A stretch of DNA of 64,000 bases from Winogradskyella aurantiaca (GTDB lineage: Bacteria; Bacteroidota; Bacteroidia; Flavobacteriales; Flavobacteriaceae), in assembly GCF_003362725.1 (NCBI RefSeq), contig NZ_QKTV01000008.1:62001-126000 (forward strand). Reading direction: 5' to 3'. Positions 54,260 through 62,682 of the stretch are shown here, piece after piece. How positions within the stretch are numbered: the first letter of the stretch is position 1; each line of letters begins with the position of its first letter. The translations under genes and the position numbers were made by a program. The notes beneath the pieces were generated by a model. It did not search any database, was not told where the DNA came from, and saw only the letters and a program-made list of their open reading frames with translations.

Positions 54260-55408
54260 ATGCCAACAGAAGTGAAAGATCCACAGATTATGCTGAACAC
54301 CATTCAAGAAGCAATTGAAGATATTAAACAAGGGAAGGTCATTATTGTGGTAGATGATGAAAATCGTGAAAATGAAGGAGATTTTCTGGCGGCGGCAGAG
54401 ACCGTGACACCAGAGATGATCAACTTTATGGCCACGCATGGAAGAGGCCTTATTTGTGCTCCATTAACAGAACAGCGTTGTAAGGAACTGGACCTTCATA
54501 TGATGGTAAGCAACAATACTGATCCTATGGAAACCGCATTTACCGTTTCGGTTGATCTCAAAGGTAATGGTGTGACCACAGGAATATCAGCCAGTGATCG
54601 AGCCAAGACGGTTCAAGCCTTAATGAATCCTGAGACACGTACTTTTGATTTGGCAAGACCCGGACACATTTTCCCTTTAATTGCTAAAGAAGGTGGTGTT
54701 TTAAGGCGCACCGGACATACTGAAGCCGCTATTGATTTTGCACGTTTGGCAGGATTTAAACCTGCTGGAGTCATCGTTGAAATCATGAATGAAGATGGAA
54801 CCATGGCAAGGATACCACAACTAATAGAGGTGGCTAAACGTTTTGATCTCAAAATTGTTTCAATTGAGGATCTAGTTGCTTACAGGATGGAGCACGATTC
54901 CTTAATTGAGAAAAAGGAAGACTTTGACATCGAGACCCGTTTTGGTCAGTTCAGGCTAAGAGCGTATCAACAAACAACCAATAGTCAAATGCATTTAGCC
55001 TTAACCAAAGGCAGTTGGTCTGCTGATGAACCAGTACTAACAAGAGTTAATTCAACTTTGGTTAATAATGATATTCTTGGCACACTTACCAATAATGCTG
55101 ATCAGAAATTAGATGGTATGTTCAACACCATTAATAAAGAAGGAAAAGGGGCCATTTTGTTTATAAATCAGCAACCAAAAGCAATTAATCTCTTAAATCG
55201 CTTAAGTGTTTTAAAGGCCAATCAAAAACAAGGTAAAATCGTTAAAGCACCAAGGATTACTATGGACTCTAAGGACTTTGGAATTGGTGCACAGATTCTG
55301 CACGATCTCGGTATTAGTAAGATTCGTTTAGTGTCCAACAGTGAACAAACCAAACGTGTTGGAATTATTGGTTATGGTTTGGAAATCACCGAATACGTCG
55401 GTTATTAG
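54260..55408 (+). CDS. ribB: 3,4-dihydroxy-2-butanone-4-phosphate synthase with degenerate GTP cyclohydrolase II domain
   Basis: The 382-residue protein has a complete RibB domain (residues ~10-205) with the acidic loop VVDDENRENEGDFL, MATHGRGLICAPL, GVTTGISASDRA, RPGHIFPLIAKEGGVLRRTGHTEA and IMNEDGTMAR. It makes the four-carbon unit of riboflavin from ribulose 5-phosphate. The C-terminal ~175 residues align with GTP cyclohydrolase II but lack the zinc cysteine cluster. The expected C-x(2)-GD-x-F-x(2)-C-x-C region reads RVNSTLVNNDILGTLTNNAD. So the second activity is probably absent, with another RibA elsewhere. Confidence 0.9.
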   Translation: MPTEVKDPQIMLNTIQEAIEDIKQGKVIIVVDDENRENEGDFLAAAETVTPEMINFMATHGRGLICAPLTEQRCKELDLHMMVSNNTDPMETAFTVSVDLKGNGVTTGISASDRAKTVQALMNPETRTFDLARPGHIFPLIAKEGGVLRRTGHTEAAIDFARLAGFKPAGVIVEIMNEDGTMARIPQLIEVAKRFDLKIVSIEDLVAYRMEHDSLIEKKEDFDIETRFGQFRLRAYQQTTNSQMHLALTKGSWSADEPVLTRVNSTLVNNDILGTLTNNADQKLDGMFNTINKEGKGAILFINQQPKAINLLNRLSVLKANQKQGKIVKAPRITMDSKDFGIGAQILHDLGISKIRLVSNSEQTKRVGIIGYGLEITEYVGY

Positions 55409-56967
55409 TTCTTAACAAATCTTAGGGTATCTCTATTGCCATTAGAGTAAACAGATAAAAGGTACACGCCTTTGGCCAACTCCGAAACTTGAACTTCATT
55501 TGCAGAAGGACGCTTAGAATGTACTAATTGTCCAAGTGTATTATGTACTTCAACTTTGTCAATTTGATAGCTAGTGTTAATCGTTAGAATATCATTTACT
55601 GGATTAGGAAAAACTCTTAATTCCGGTCTCTGATACTCCTCCGTACTTAACTCAGCATTTTGATAAACCCTTACATAGTCTATAACCATACTGCTTTGAC
55701 TAAACGAAGGATCAATGGTTCCGGCAAATCCACCCATTGCAATATTTAAGATGAGATACTGGTCTTTATCGAATGGCCAGGTGGCATCGTCTTTAATTGC
55801 TGGATTATAAGTATAAAAACCAACACCGTCTATGAGAAATGTAATTTGATTTGGTGACCAGTTCATTGAGTACACGTGAAACTCGTTAGCAACATCCGGT
55901 AATGGCATAACTGCAGTATTAACGGTATTACCCGAACTAGAAGGAGTATGAAGTGCCACACTCACTTCATTTACCCCATGCAACCCATGTTCCATAATAT
56001 CAATTTCTCCGCAAGCTGGCCATCCAACTTCTCCAAAGCCCTGAGTTTCCCAATAGGCGCCTGCCTCATTAATATTCTTCCCTAGGGTCCAGATGGCGGG
56101 CCATGTTCCATTACCAAAGGGTAGTTTAGCTCTAACGTCTACACGACCATAGGTGAAGGCAAATTTTGAATTTAATCGTGCCGAAGTATATTCTTTCGTC
56201 TCACCTTGATCGGTAAAATTCTCTTTAATGGCTGTAATATTAAGAAAACCATCCTCTACCGACGAATTTTGCTCTCTATTGGTATAATGCTGTACTTCAC
56301 CATTAAACCAGCTTCCACCCGCTGGTAATTGCGTCTGGTGAAACCAATTGTTGGAATCTATGGATCCATTAGGCCCATCAAACTCATCTGCCCAAACCAG
56401 AAGATCATAAACCACATCTATTTCGTTAGGGTCCGTAGGTTCGGATCCGTCGTTTATATCATCAATTAGATAGGTTCCAGGCACCGTCAAACCGCCATCT
56501 ACAAAGATGACTAATCTTGAATAGTTTCCAGTCGCATTAGTGGTATTGACTGTGCCACTGAGGGTGGCATTGGAAAAATCGAACTCTAAATCATTCTTCC
56601 ACCCGGCCCCAGAAGTGTTGACCACAACTTCTACATCATCATTATCACCATTCTCAAACTTCACCACAATATTATGGGCATTGGGATCAAACTGGTAAAA
56701 GGACAGTGTAATAATTTTATCACTGTCGAAATTCACTGGTTGGTTCAAATCTAAATAGAAACCCTGCCAAGCCACAGCCCCATCATTGAAGAACTGCCCC
56801 ACTTGATTGCTTCCGTCCTCAGGATCAGTATTCGCAGAAAAGCCACTACCATCAAAAGCAGTAAATACATCTGCATTATCGGTAAAATCAACTGGCATAC
56901 TTTGCCCTGATACAAAATGTGATAGTGTTAGAGAAACAACTAGTACTAGAATATTCTTCTTCATCAT
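55405..56967 (-). CDS. GH16 beta-glucanase (laminarinase-like) with T9SS sorting domain
   Basis: The 520-residue protein has a signal peptide (VVSLTLSHFVSGQ). An N-terminal region (~20-180) looks like a carbohydrate-binding or jelly-roll module. The GH16 domain (~190-435) starts at LVWADEFDGPNGSID and holds the catalytic EIDIMEHG motif (two glutamates around an aspartate) and WPAIWTLG. A T9SS type A tail ends the protein (LRVFPNPVNDILTI, LAKGVYLLSVYS). GH16 enzymes of this type cut beta-1,3-glucans such as laminarin. The product should be secreted or surface-displayed. Its stop overlaps ribB convergently by 4 bp. Confidence 0.9.
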   Translation of the reverse strand: MMKKNILVLVVSLTLSHFVSGQSMPVDFTDNADVFTAFDGSGFSANTDPEDGSNQVGQFFNDGAVAWQGFYLDLNQPVNFDSDKIITLSFYQFDPNAHNIVVKFENGDNDDVEVVVNTSGAGWKNDLEFDFSNATLSGTVNTTNATGNYSRLVIFVDGGLTVPGTYLIDDINDGSEPTDPNEIDVVYDLLVWADEFDGPNGSIDSNNWFHQTQLPAGGSWFNGEVQHYTNREQNSSVEDGFLNITAIKENFTDQGETKEYTSARLNSKFAFTYGRVDVRAKLPFGNGTWPAIWTLGKNINEAGAYWETQGFGEVGWPACGEIDIMEHGLHGVNEVSVALHTPSSSGNTVNTAVMPLPDVANEFHVYSMNWSPNQITFLIDGVGFYTYNPAIKDDATWPFDKDQYLILNIAMGGFAGTIDPSFSQSSMVIDYVRVYQNAELSTEEYQRPELRVFPNPVNDILTINTSYQIDKVEVHNTLGQLVHSKRPSANEVQVSELAKGVYLLSVYSNGNRDTLRFVKN

Positions 56968-57014
56968 TTATTTTTTGATAAAGATAGTGGAGCGAGACCC
57001 TGGGTCAAAACATT

Positions 57015-58211
57015 TTACCTTAACACCGCCTGTACAATGCTTGCCATTTTTGCAGCTCTGGCCTGAACTTCCGCTTCAGTCCAAGATAATTTAATAAGAC
57101 AAGACAGGTTTCTGGCAATGAAATGGTCTGACTGACTGTAATCATTAGTAGCCAGAGTAGATAAGGCTTTTTGAACCTCTGGTGCCAATCTGTTTAAAGA
57201 AAGGGACTGTTTTAAGTGGTCCCACTTCCTAACATAGTGCCAGTTGTTATCAAAATAGTGAAAACATGCATCGATTCCTTGTTCAGAAAAGGCTTTTGCT
57301 ACTGCTCTTGCCGACTCAAGGTCGGGTAAAAAGAAATTAATAAACGCGCCACTCAATTCCCCACCTTCAGGAACTTTTCGCATCGTAACACCTGGAATCC
57401 CCGAAATGGCTTCCTCGATAATCTGATGATAGGATTGCTGACGTGCCACAAATTCCTTAAGTCGTCTCACCTGAGCCAATCCTACAGCTGCATGTAATTC
57501 TGAAATTCTAAAATTATAGCCTAGAAATGGATGGGTTTCCAAACCACGGTTATCGCCCACATGATCATGTCCATGGTCTGAATAATGATCTGATTTAATG
57601 TAGTAGTCCTGATTATTGGTCACCACTGCCCCACCCTCACCACAAGTCATGGTTTTAACAAAATCGAATGAAAAGCATCCCAAGTCAGCGATACTGCCTA
57701 ATGGTTTCCCTTTATATGAGCCCCCTATAGCTTGACAAGCATCCTCAACAAAAACGAGATCGTGTTGCTCACAAACGGACCTTAATGCATCCATATGCCC
57801 CATACTACCACACATTTGAACAACCATAACAGCCTTGGTCCGTTCCGTTATAGCATTTTCCACAGCTTTTGGATCCAAGGTCAGGGTATCATCAATATCC
57901 ACAAGAACCGGCGTAGCACCGAGCATTAGTATAGCTTCAAAACTAGCCACAAATGTAAACGTAGGCATAATTACCTCATCACCATAACCCACGCCAGCCG
58001 AGGCTAGTGCAACAGATACGGCTGCCGTACCACTTGAAACCAATTGCGCATGTTCCACTTTAAGAACTCTGCTTAGCTCCTTTTCGAGCGATTTGGCCTT
58101 CCAATGACCATTGCGCATGGGATCAAATCCATAACGCATTAGCACACCATTATCCAACACATCATTAACCTCTTTCCGTTCGGCATCGCCAAACATTTCA
58201 AATCCGGGCAT
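57015..58211 (-). CDS. DegT/DnrJ/EryC1/StrS family PLP-dependent aminotransferase
   Basis: The 398-residue sugar-aminotransferase-like enzyme has the SSGTAAVSVALASAGVGYGDEVIMPTFTF cofactor region, VFVEDACQAIGGSYKG with the PLP-contacting Asp, and the Schiff-base lysine in FDFVKTMTCGEGGAVVTN. Family members transfer an amino group to keto sugars used in surface polysaccharides, antibiotics or protein glycans. No sugar-nucleotide neighbours are nearby. Its 6-bp distance to the upstream gene at 58217 suggests co-transcription. Confidence 0.88.
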   Translation of the reverse strand: MPGFEMFGDAERKEVNDVLDNGVLMRYGFDPMRNGHWKAKSLEKELSRVLKVEHAQLVSSGTAAVSVALASAGVGYGDEVIMPTFTFVASFEAILMLGATPVLVDIDDTLTLDPKAVENAITERTKAVMVVQMCGSMGHMDALRSVCEQHDLVFVEDACQAIGGSYKGKPLGSIADLGCFSFDFVKTMTCGEGGAVVTNNQDYYIKSDHYSDHGHDHVGDNRGLETHPFLGYNFRISELHAAVGLAQVRRLKEFVARQQSYHQIIEEAISGIPGVTMRKVPEGGELSGAFINFFLPDLESARAVAKAFSEQGIDACFHYFDNNWHYVRKWDHLKQSLSLNRLAPEVQKALSTLATNDYSQSDHFIARNLSCLIKLSWTEAEVQARAAKMASIVQAVLR

Positions 58212-58216
58212 AAGTA

Positions 58217-58654
58217 TTATTGCGTTTGAAGAAAATTAAAATATGTAGACATTTTAGTTTTAGAAAAATCCGTTTGAAGACCTCCCTTAACTTCTTTATG
58301 CTTATCTGTAGCTATTACTGCTGGGAATTGACGATCCTCATTGTAGACCCGTATCAATCGATTGCAATACATCATGGCGACATCTGAGGAATTATTACCA
58401 GAATCACAGTTAATCTCAAGAAGAACATAATCGTCTGATAAGGATTTAAGATCAGGATTGTTAAGAAAATTATCTTTCAATCTTCGATTTTGAGATGCCT
58501 CAATGTCTGCGTCAATAAAGAGTATTAACATTGGTTTCTGCTCCTTCGTTGATTTATCCAAGGCCTGAATATAATCTGTTTCAAACACTTGAGCTTCAGT
58601 ATCATGAAGTCCAAACCCAATCCATATTAAAATAACAATCAGTAGTTTTTTCAT
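58217..58654 (-). CDS. Exported thioredoxin-fold protein without CxxC motif
   Basis: The 145-residue protein has a signal peptide (LLIVILIWIGFGLHDTEAQ). The remainder fits a thioredoxin-like fold of the DUF255/thioredoxin_7 type (QALDKSTKEQKPMLILFIDADIEASQ...NNPDLKSLSDDYVLLEINCDS...RQFPAVIATD). The redox motif position (FIDADIEAS) has no cysteines, so a disulfide role is unlikely. It lies between the DegT gene and the nitroreductase-like gene on the same strand. Confidence 0.7.
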   Translation of the reverse strand: MKKLLIVILIWIGFGLHDTEAQVFETDYIQALDKSTKEQKPMLILFIDADIEASQNRRLKDNFLNNPDLKSLSDDYVLLEINCDSGNNSSDVAMMYCNRLIRVYNEDRQFPAVIATDKHKEVKGGLQTDFSKTKMSTYFNFLQTQ

Positions 58655-58695
58655 ATTCTAGAATATCCCCAAAGATAACTCAATAATCATAACAA

Positions 58696-59325
58696 TTACA
58701 TCTCAATCACCGTCTGAGATAGGTCTTTTCTAACTTTCTTCAGATCAGAGAAAAAATCGGTTTCAGAACGGAAACCCACGGGTAACAATAAAACAGATTT
58801 TAGACCTATTTCATGTAATCCTAGTTCATCATCAAAGGCTTCAGTTATAAACCCTTCCATTGGACAAGAATCGATTTCTTCCATAGCACAGACCGTCATA
58901 AGATTACCGAGAGCAATATAAGCTTGGTTGATCGCCCATGATAATTTCTTGTCTTCAGGCATTTGAGAAATAGTCTCAGTCAAATGTGATTTAAATGGAG
59001 AAATCACCTCATCCGGGGTCTGTCTGATACGTTGCAAATTGGCAAAATGGGACTCCACATCCGAGGCATCAATTTGATTCTGAACACATATTACCAATAA
59101 ATGACTGGCATCTACCACCTGGGCTTGATTATAGGCGTGCTTTACCAACTCCTGCCTAAGAGATTTATCCGTTACTACCACTAACTTTAAAGTTTGTAAA
59201 CCATAAGACGTAGCGGTTAGATTAAAGGCTTCTTTAAGAGTTTGAATCTGGTTATCTGATAGAAGACGGTCTTTATCAAAAGACTTGGTGGCATAGCGCC
59301 ATTTTAATTGTTGTAAAACGGACAT
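58696..59325 (-). CDS. NAD(P)H-dependent oxidoreductase, nitroreductase family
   Basis: The 209-residue FMN-dependent nitroreductase-fold protein starts at MSVLQQLKWRYATKSFD, with the RYATKSFD motif that binds the flavin phosphate. Further landmarks are SYGLQTLKLVVVTD and LGNLMTVCAMEEIDSCPMEGF, near the substrate pocket, and LLPVGFRSE at the end. Such enzymes reduce quinones, nitro compounds or dihydropteridines with NAD(P)H. I start at ATG 59325 because it gives this conserved N-terminus. A TTG at 59340 is also in frame. Confidence 0.88.
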   Translation of the reverse strand: MSVLQQLKWRYATKSFDKDRLLSDNQIQTLKEAFNLTATSYGLQTLKLVVVTDKSLRQELVKHAYNQAQVVDASHLLVICVQNQIDASDVESHFANLQRIRQTPDEVISPFKSHLTETISQMPEDKKLSWAINQAYIALGNLMTVCAMEEIDSCPMEGFITEAFDDELGLHEIGLKSVLLLPVGFRSETDFFSDLKKVRKDLSQTVIEM

Positions 59326-59337
59326 AGCTTTTTTTTG

Positions 59338-59345
59338 CAAAAATA
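59338..59345 (-). promoter_or_regulatory. -7 box TATTTTTG of the nitroreductase-like gene
   Basis: Read on the minus strand, TATTTTTG is an exact TAnnTTTG match 12 bp upstream of the ATG at 59325. This also argues against a start at 59340. No spaced -33 TTG was found. Confidence 0.5.
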
Positions 59346-59529
59346 AGGATTAACAGATTGATTTATAGGATAACTATCGATTCAAATTGCAACCCTTGAC
59401 ACCAAGATGGAGACTGATTTAGTTGGCTATTAGCTTCATTTTAATACCCAAATTTGACAAATAAATACTACAAAAATATTTGAATATTACTGGTTTTTAG
59501 TAAATTACACCCAACAGGTGACCAAAATA

Positions 59530-60105
59530 ATGAGAACATTAGTCCAAATCCTAATGCTGTTTTCTTTAGCATTGCAAGCTCAGGTGACATCGATAATCCC
59601 CAATACTAAATTGGCTGAGGAAGATGTTACAGTAGCTCTTAATTCTACACAGGATACCTTAATTATTAAAGCAGATTCTGGAGATATAAGTAAAGTAAGC
59701 ATCATTCAGCGTGTCAGTTGGGACCGCAGTATTAGAACCTCGCCACTAACCGCAAATAGCACCAATACTTATAAAATCCCTCTGCACCAATACAGAATTG
59801 GAGCCTATACGGTAGAAGTACATTTTAAGCCACACATCTATCCCTTTAAAATGTTTAGAGTAAAGCACATCCCCTACGATATGTCTTTAAATCCTAATAT
59901 TAGATGTTATAGGGCAGAGTATGGAATTGTTAGCGGCTTTAGTGGTTATACTGGCGAAATAAAGGCACTAACCAAAAAGCGAATGGACGAACTCATCCTA
60001 AAGTTTGAAACTGATAAATTCACAAAAACAGGCTATGAAAACTGGTTAAAGGTATATGCAGTCTTTGAGGACCAGTCAGAGAAAACTTATTATGAGGTTG
60101 ACTGA
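59530..60105 (+). CDS. Exported hypothetical protein
   Basis: The 191-residue protein has a signal peptide (RTLVQILMLFSLALQAQ). The mature part is beta-rich, with a segment RVSWDRSIRTSPLTANSTNTY and IGAYTVEVHFKPHIYPFKMFRVKH that looks like an Ig-like or Fn3-like strand pattern. It ends with helical TKKRMDELILKFETDKFTKTGYENW. No family was recognised. The ATG at 59530 is used rather than a GTG at 59518 because it begins the signal peptide. Confidence 0.65.
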   Translation: MRTLVQILMLFSLALQAQVTSIIPNTKLAEEDVTVALNSTQDTLIIKADSGDISKVSIIQRVSWDRSIRTSPLTANSTNTYKIPLHQYRIGAYTVEVHFKPHIYPFKMFRVKHIPYDMSLNPNIRCYRAEYGIVSGFSGYTGEIKALTKKRMDELILKFETDKFTKTGYENWLKVYAVFEDQSEKTYYEVD

Positions 60106-60413
60106 ACAGAGGAAGCCAATAAAAAATTAACCCTTCTACATACTATTTGATTTTAAACTCCTGGGTCATTCAATTATTCTATGAATAGAGTAAAACAGCC
60201 GTGATACATTAGTCAAAATTATGACCAGCTCAAACCCTTAATCTTAATTTAGAATTAATTAAAATTGTAAATTTTAACGACTTAATGTAAATAATTGATT
60301 TCTAAATGTTTAAATTTCAAGATCCCTACAAGGGGATTTAATTAATAGCGCAAAAAATAAAAATTATCTAACTAGTCAAAGGTTGCTACTAGCGAGATAC
60401 AATAATTTGTGCT
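60106..60413. other. Intergenic stretch without a recognisable gene
   Basis: About 308 bp of AT-rich DNA upstream of the LytTR gene. A possible promoter is TTG (60383-60385), 16 bases, then ATAATTTG (60402-60409), two mismatches from TAnnTTTG. No RNA gene or repeat was found. Confidence 0.45.
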
Positions 60414-61184
60414 ATGATAAACGTAAAAACGGCAATAGTTGATGCCGATCCACTTTTCATCGACTACTTCAGATCTGCACTTAGAAAATTTTGTTCTGGT
60501 GCAGAAATTCTTGGAATTGCCGAGAATACAAAAGATGGTCTTGAAATAATTAAGAACCAAAAATTAGATTTGGTGTTTTTGGGCACTGATTTAAAAGACG
60601 GTTCAGGTTTCAAGTTATTGGACCTTGCCAAAAAGGCAACCTCAAGTTTACCTGAAGTTGTATTTCTTTCAGAAAATGACCAAAGTGCTTTAAAAGCCAT
60701 ACGATATAAACCATTGGATTATATAATTAAACCCGACTCATTTGATGAGATTGAAGAACGAGTTAAAGAGGCTTGCAAAGAACTTGAAAAAGAATTGTCC
60801 AAAATTGACAACAACAAAAATGGTTCAGCATCAATTTCTTCGAGTAGTAAAGTATTAAACTTTGTAGCCATTCCAAACCGTAAAAAAATCGAGCTCATAA
60901 AATTAGAGAACATCATTTACCTGGAGTCCGATGGTAGATATACCCATTTCCATTTGACTTTGGATAATAAAGTCTTAACCTCTGTAAAAAACTTAGGGGA
61001 ATACGAAAAACTTCTCGATAACCCATCGTTCTTTAGGATACATAACAGTTATATAATCAATCTACTTCATGTGGATAATATTTACCGTGCCGATGGTAAT
61101 TATTGTATTTTACAAAATGGTAAAGCTTTACCCATTGCAAAACGTCGAATATCAGATTTGGAGTCCCATTTAAAATTGAAATAG
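60414..61184 (+). CDS. LytTR-family regulator with a receiver lacking the phospho-acceptor Asp
   Basis: The 256-residue protein has an N-terminal receiver-like domain (residues 1-120) and a LytTR DNA-binding domain (~155-256; IIYLESDGRYTHFHL, FFRIHNSYIINL, LPIAKRR). The receiver keeps the fold landmarks IVDAD, VVFLSEND and YIIKPDSFDEIEERV with the conserved lysine. But the phospho-acceptor position reads VFLG-T, with Gly57 where Asp is expected. Phosphorylation at the usual site is therefore impossible, unless Asp59 substitutes. No histidine kinase gene is adjacent, which fits a phosphorylation-independent or orphan regulator. Confidence 0.88.
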   Translation: MINVKTAIVDADPLFIDYFRSALRKFCSGAEILGIAENTKDGLEIIKNQKLDLVFLGTDLKDGSGFKLLDLAKKATSSLPEVVFLSENDQSALKAIRYKPLDYIIKPDSFDEIEERVKEACKELEKELSKIDNNKNGSASISSSSKVLNFVAIPNRKKIELIKLENIIYLESDGRYTHFHLTLDNKVLTSVKNLGEYEKLLDNPSFFRIHNSYIINLLHVDNIYRADGNYCILQNGKALPIAKRRISDLESHLKLK

Positions 61185-61652
61185 AGCCGAAAATTTTTCA
61201 TGTCAGATCTGATTAATAGTAAGTAGAAGCTATATTTAAATGGAAATATTACATAAGACTAGGAATACTTTCTAATTACATCTCATCAAAGATTGCATTT
61301 TATTAGGTTATCATACATAATAAGAATCTGCTATAAATAATCCAGCGAGTTAAATAATTCAGGTCATCTATACAACATTACTACTCATCAATAAAATACA
61401 TGTAAGTTATCGAATTGATTCTTAAAGTTTTACAAGTGAAGATATCTTTGCCTTGATATTATTTTATAAAATATTTCCTACTTAATAGAATGTTTAATCG
61501 ATAAAATTTAACATTTTAACCTATAAAAATACCGTCCATACGTTTAATCGACCGTTTATTACATTGTACTTCATTAATTGCTAAAGTTGTACTAAGTTGG
61601 TATTAAATTAATTAACGTCTTATGAAAGACAAACCTCAAATCACCTCAAATC
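61185..61652. other. Long AT-rich leader region with a promoter-like box and short direct repeats
   Basis: This 468-bp stretch has no convincing gene. It contains TATCTTTG at 61443-61450 (exact TAnnTTTG) with TTG at 61415-61417, 25 bases upstream. A 10-base direct repeat GTTTAATCGA lies at 61492-61501 and 61542-61551, exactly 50 bp apart. If the box is used, the gene at 61653 would have a 5' leader of about 200 nt. Confidence 0.45.
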
Positions 61653-61653
61653 A
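61634..61653. repeat. 10-bp tandem duplication ending at the start codon
   Basis: CCTCAAATCA occurs twice in a row (61634-61643 and 61644-61653). The last base of the second copy is the A of the ATG of the T9SS-sorted protein. It changes the translation start region. Confidence 0.7.
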
Positions 61654-62507
61654 TGAAACTTCAATTACACCTCATGATCTTATCTATTCTGTATTTTGGG
61701 ATAGCCAACAAAGATCAAAAATCAAGCTCACTAGCATTCACATGGAGTAGCGAAAACTCCATTACACAAACTGATGCTGAACTGGCAAAAACTAATTCTT
61801 TTCAACCCGTTCTTTATAATACACGCTTGCTTATAAATAATGGTATAAATCAAGAAGGTACCGACTTCTATTTTACTCAAGGGGCCAGCACGTCGTTGGA
61901 TCCTGGTTATGATGCTATGTACCCAATGGGAAACCCACCTGCGTTTTCCATTTATTCATATTTGGTAGAAGGTGACCAAACGGTTCCTTTGGCCATTCAG
62001 TCCTTAAGCGATACTGATTGCGAAGATATTACCATATCTATAGGTGTTAATGCCCCTGCCAATCAAGAACTCACCTTTAGTATAGCACAAATGGACATGC
62101 CAGAAGGTATTAAAGCATTTATAGATGATACGGTAGCAGATGTAAGAACTGATCTAACCGAAGAAAATTATACTTTAACGCCTCAGGAAAGCTTGAACGG
62201 ACCTGGACGCTTTTTTGTAAGATTCCAGCAAGTAGAAAGCACCTCTTTATCAACACAGGAAGCCAATTTTAATGAGATCAAAATCTACTCGAACTCAATT
62301 CAAGAAACAATTGAAATATCTGGCTCGTTCGACTTTGAAACTGCGGTTAGATTGTATAATATACAAGGTCAATTGATTAAAACGTTCGATATTAATCCTC
62401 AAGACAATGGTCTAAGTTTAGAAACAAATAATTTGGACTCTGGACTTTACTTAGTAAAACTATCTAATGGACACCAAGAAAAAACAACAAAACTATTACT
62501 GAATTAA
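61653..62507 (+). CDS. T9SS-sorted surface or secreted protein, non-catalytic
   Basis: The 284-residue protein has a signal peptide (LQLHLMILSILYFGIANK). The middle region (FYFTQGASTSLDPGYDAMY, FSIYSYLVEGDQTVPLAIQSL, ITISIGVNAPANQELTFSI) is the beta-rich segment that typically precedes T9SS tails in flavobacterial adhesins and surface proteins. The C-terminal ~75 residues form the T9SS type A sorting domain (VRLYNIQGQLIKTFDI, LDSGLYLVKLSNG, KTTKLLLN). No enzyme domain is present. The protein is essentially only the tail part of larger surface proteins. Confidence 0.82.
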   Translation: MKLQLHLMILSILYFGIANKDQKSSSLAFTWSSENSITQTDAELAKTNSFQPVLYNTRLLINNGINQEGTDFYFTQGASTSLDPGYDAMYPMGNPPAFSIYSYLVEGDQTVPLAIQSLSDTDCEDITISIGVNAPANQELTFSIAQMDMPEGIKAFIDDTVADVRTDLTEENYTLTPQESLNGPGRFFVRFQQVESTSLSTQEANFNEIKIYSNSIQETIEISGSFDFETAVRLYNIQGQLIKTFDINPQDNGLSLETNNLDSGLYLVKLSNGHQEKTTKLLLN

Positions 62508-62556
62508 AAAAATTAATTGTTAACTACAATTAAGCTACGTTCTTATTTTTAATCCC

Positions 62557-62594
62557 TTAAAAACCCCTTAACTAATTTTGTTAATGGGGTTTTT
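62557..62594 (+). terminator. Rho-independent terminator after the T9SS-sorted protein
   Basis: AAAACCCC (62560-62567) with TAAC (62569-62572) pairs with GTTA (62580-62583) and GGGGTTTT (62586-62593), followed by further T residues. One T-T mismatch interrupts the stem. It sits 50 bp past the stop. Confidence 0.8.
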
Positions 62595-62649
62595 ATTATT
62601 GATTTTACTAGACTTAATTCGTAATACAACATTATCTCTATATCCAACA

Positions 62650-62680
62650 AAAAACCCGCAACAAATGTTGCGGGTTTTTT
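62650..62680. terminator. Terminator hairpin downstream of tRNA-Ser, bidirectional
   Basis: CCCGCAAC (62655-62662) pairs with GTTGCGGG (62667-62674). Flanking A and T runs on both sides give T-tracts in both directions. On the minus strand it begins directly after the tRNA, so it terminates the tRNA transcript. Confidence 0.88.
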
Positions 62681-62682
62681 TG

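Noticed and set aside
61622-61750. 42-codon frame beginning with ATG just upstream of the T9SS protein
   Set aside because: It overlaps the signal peptide of the real gene in another frame and has no ribosome-binding or protein-like features. A leader peptide cannot be excluded.
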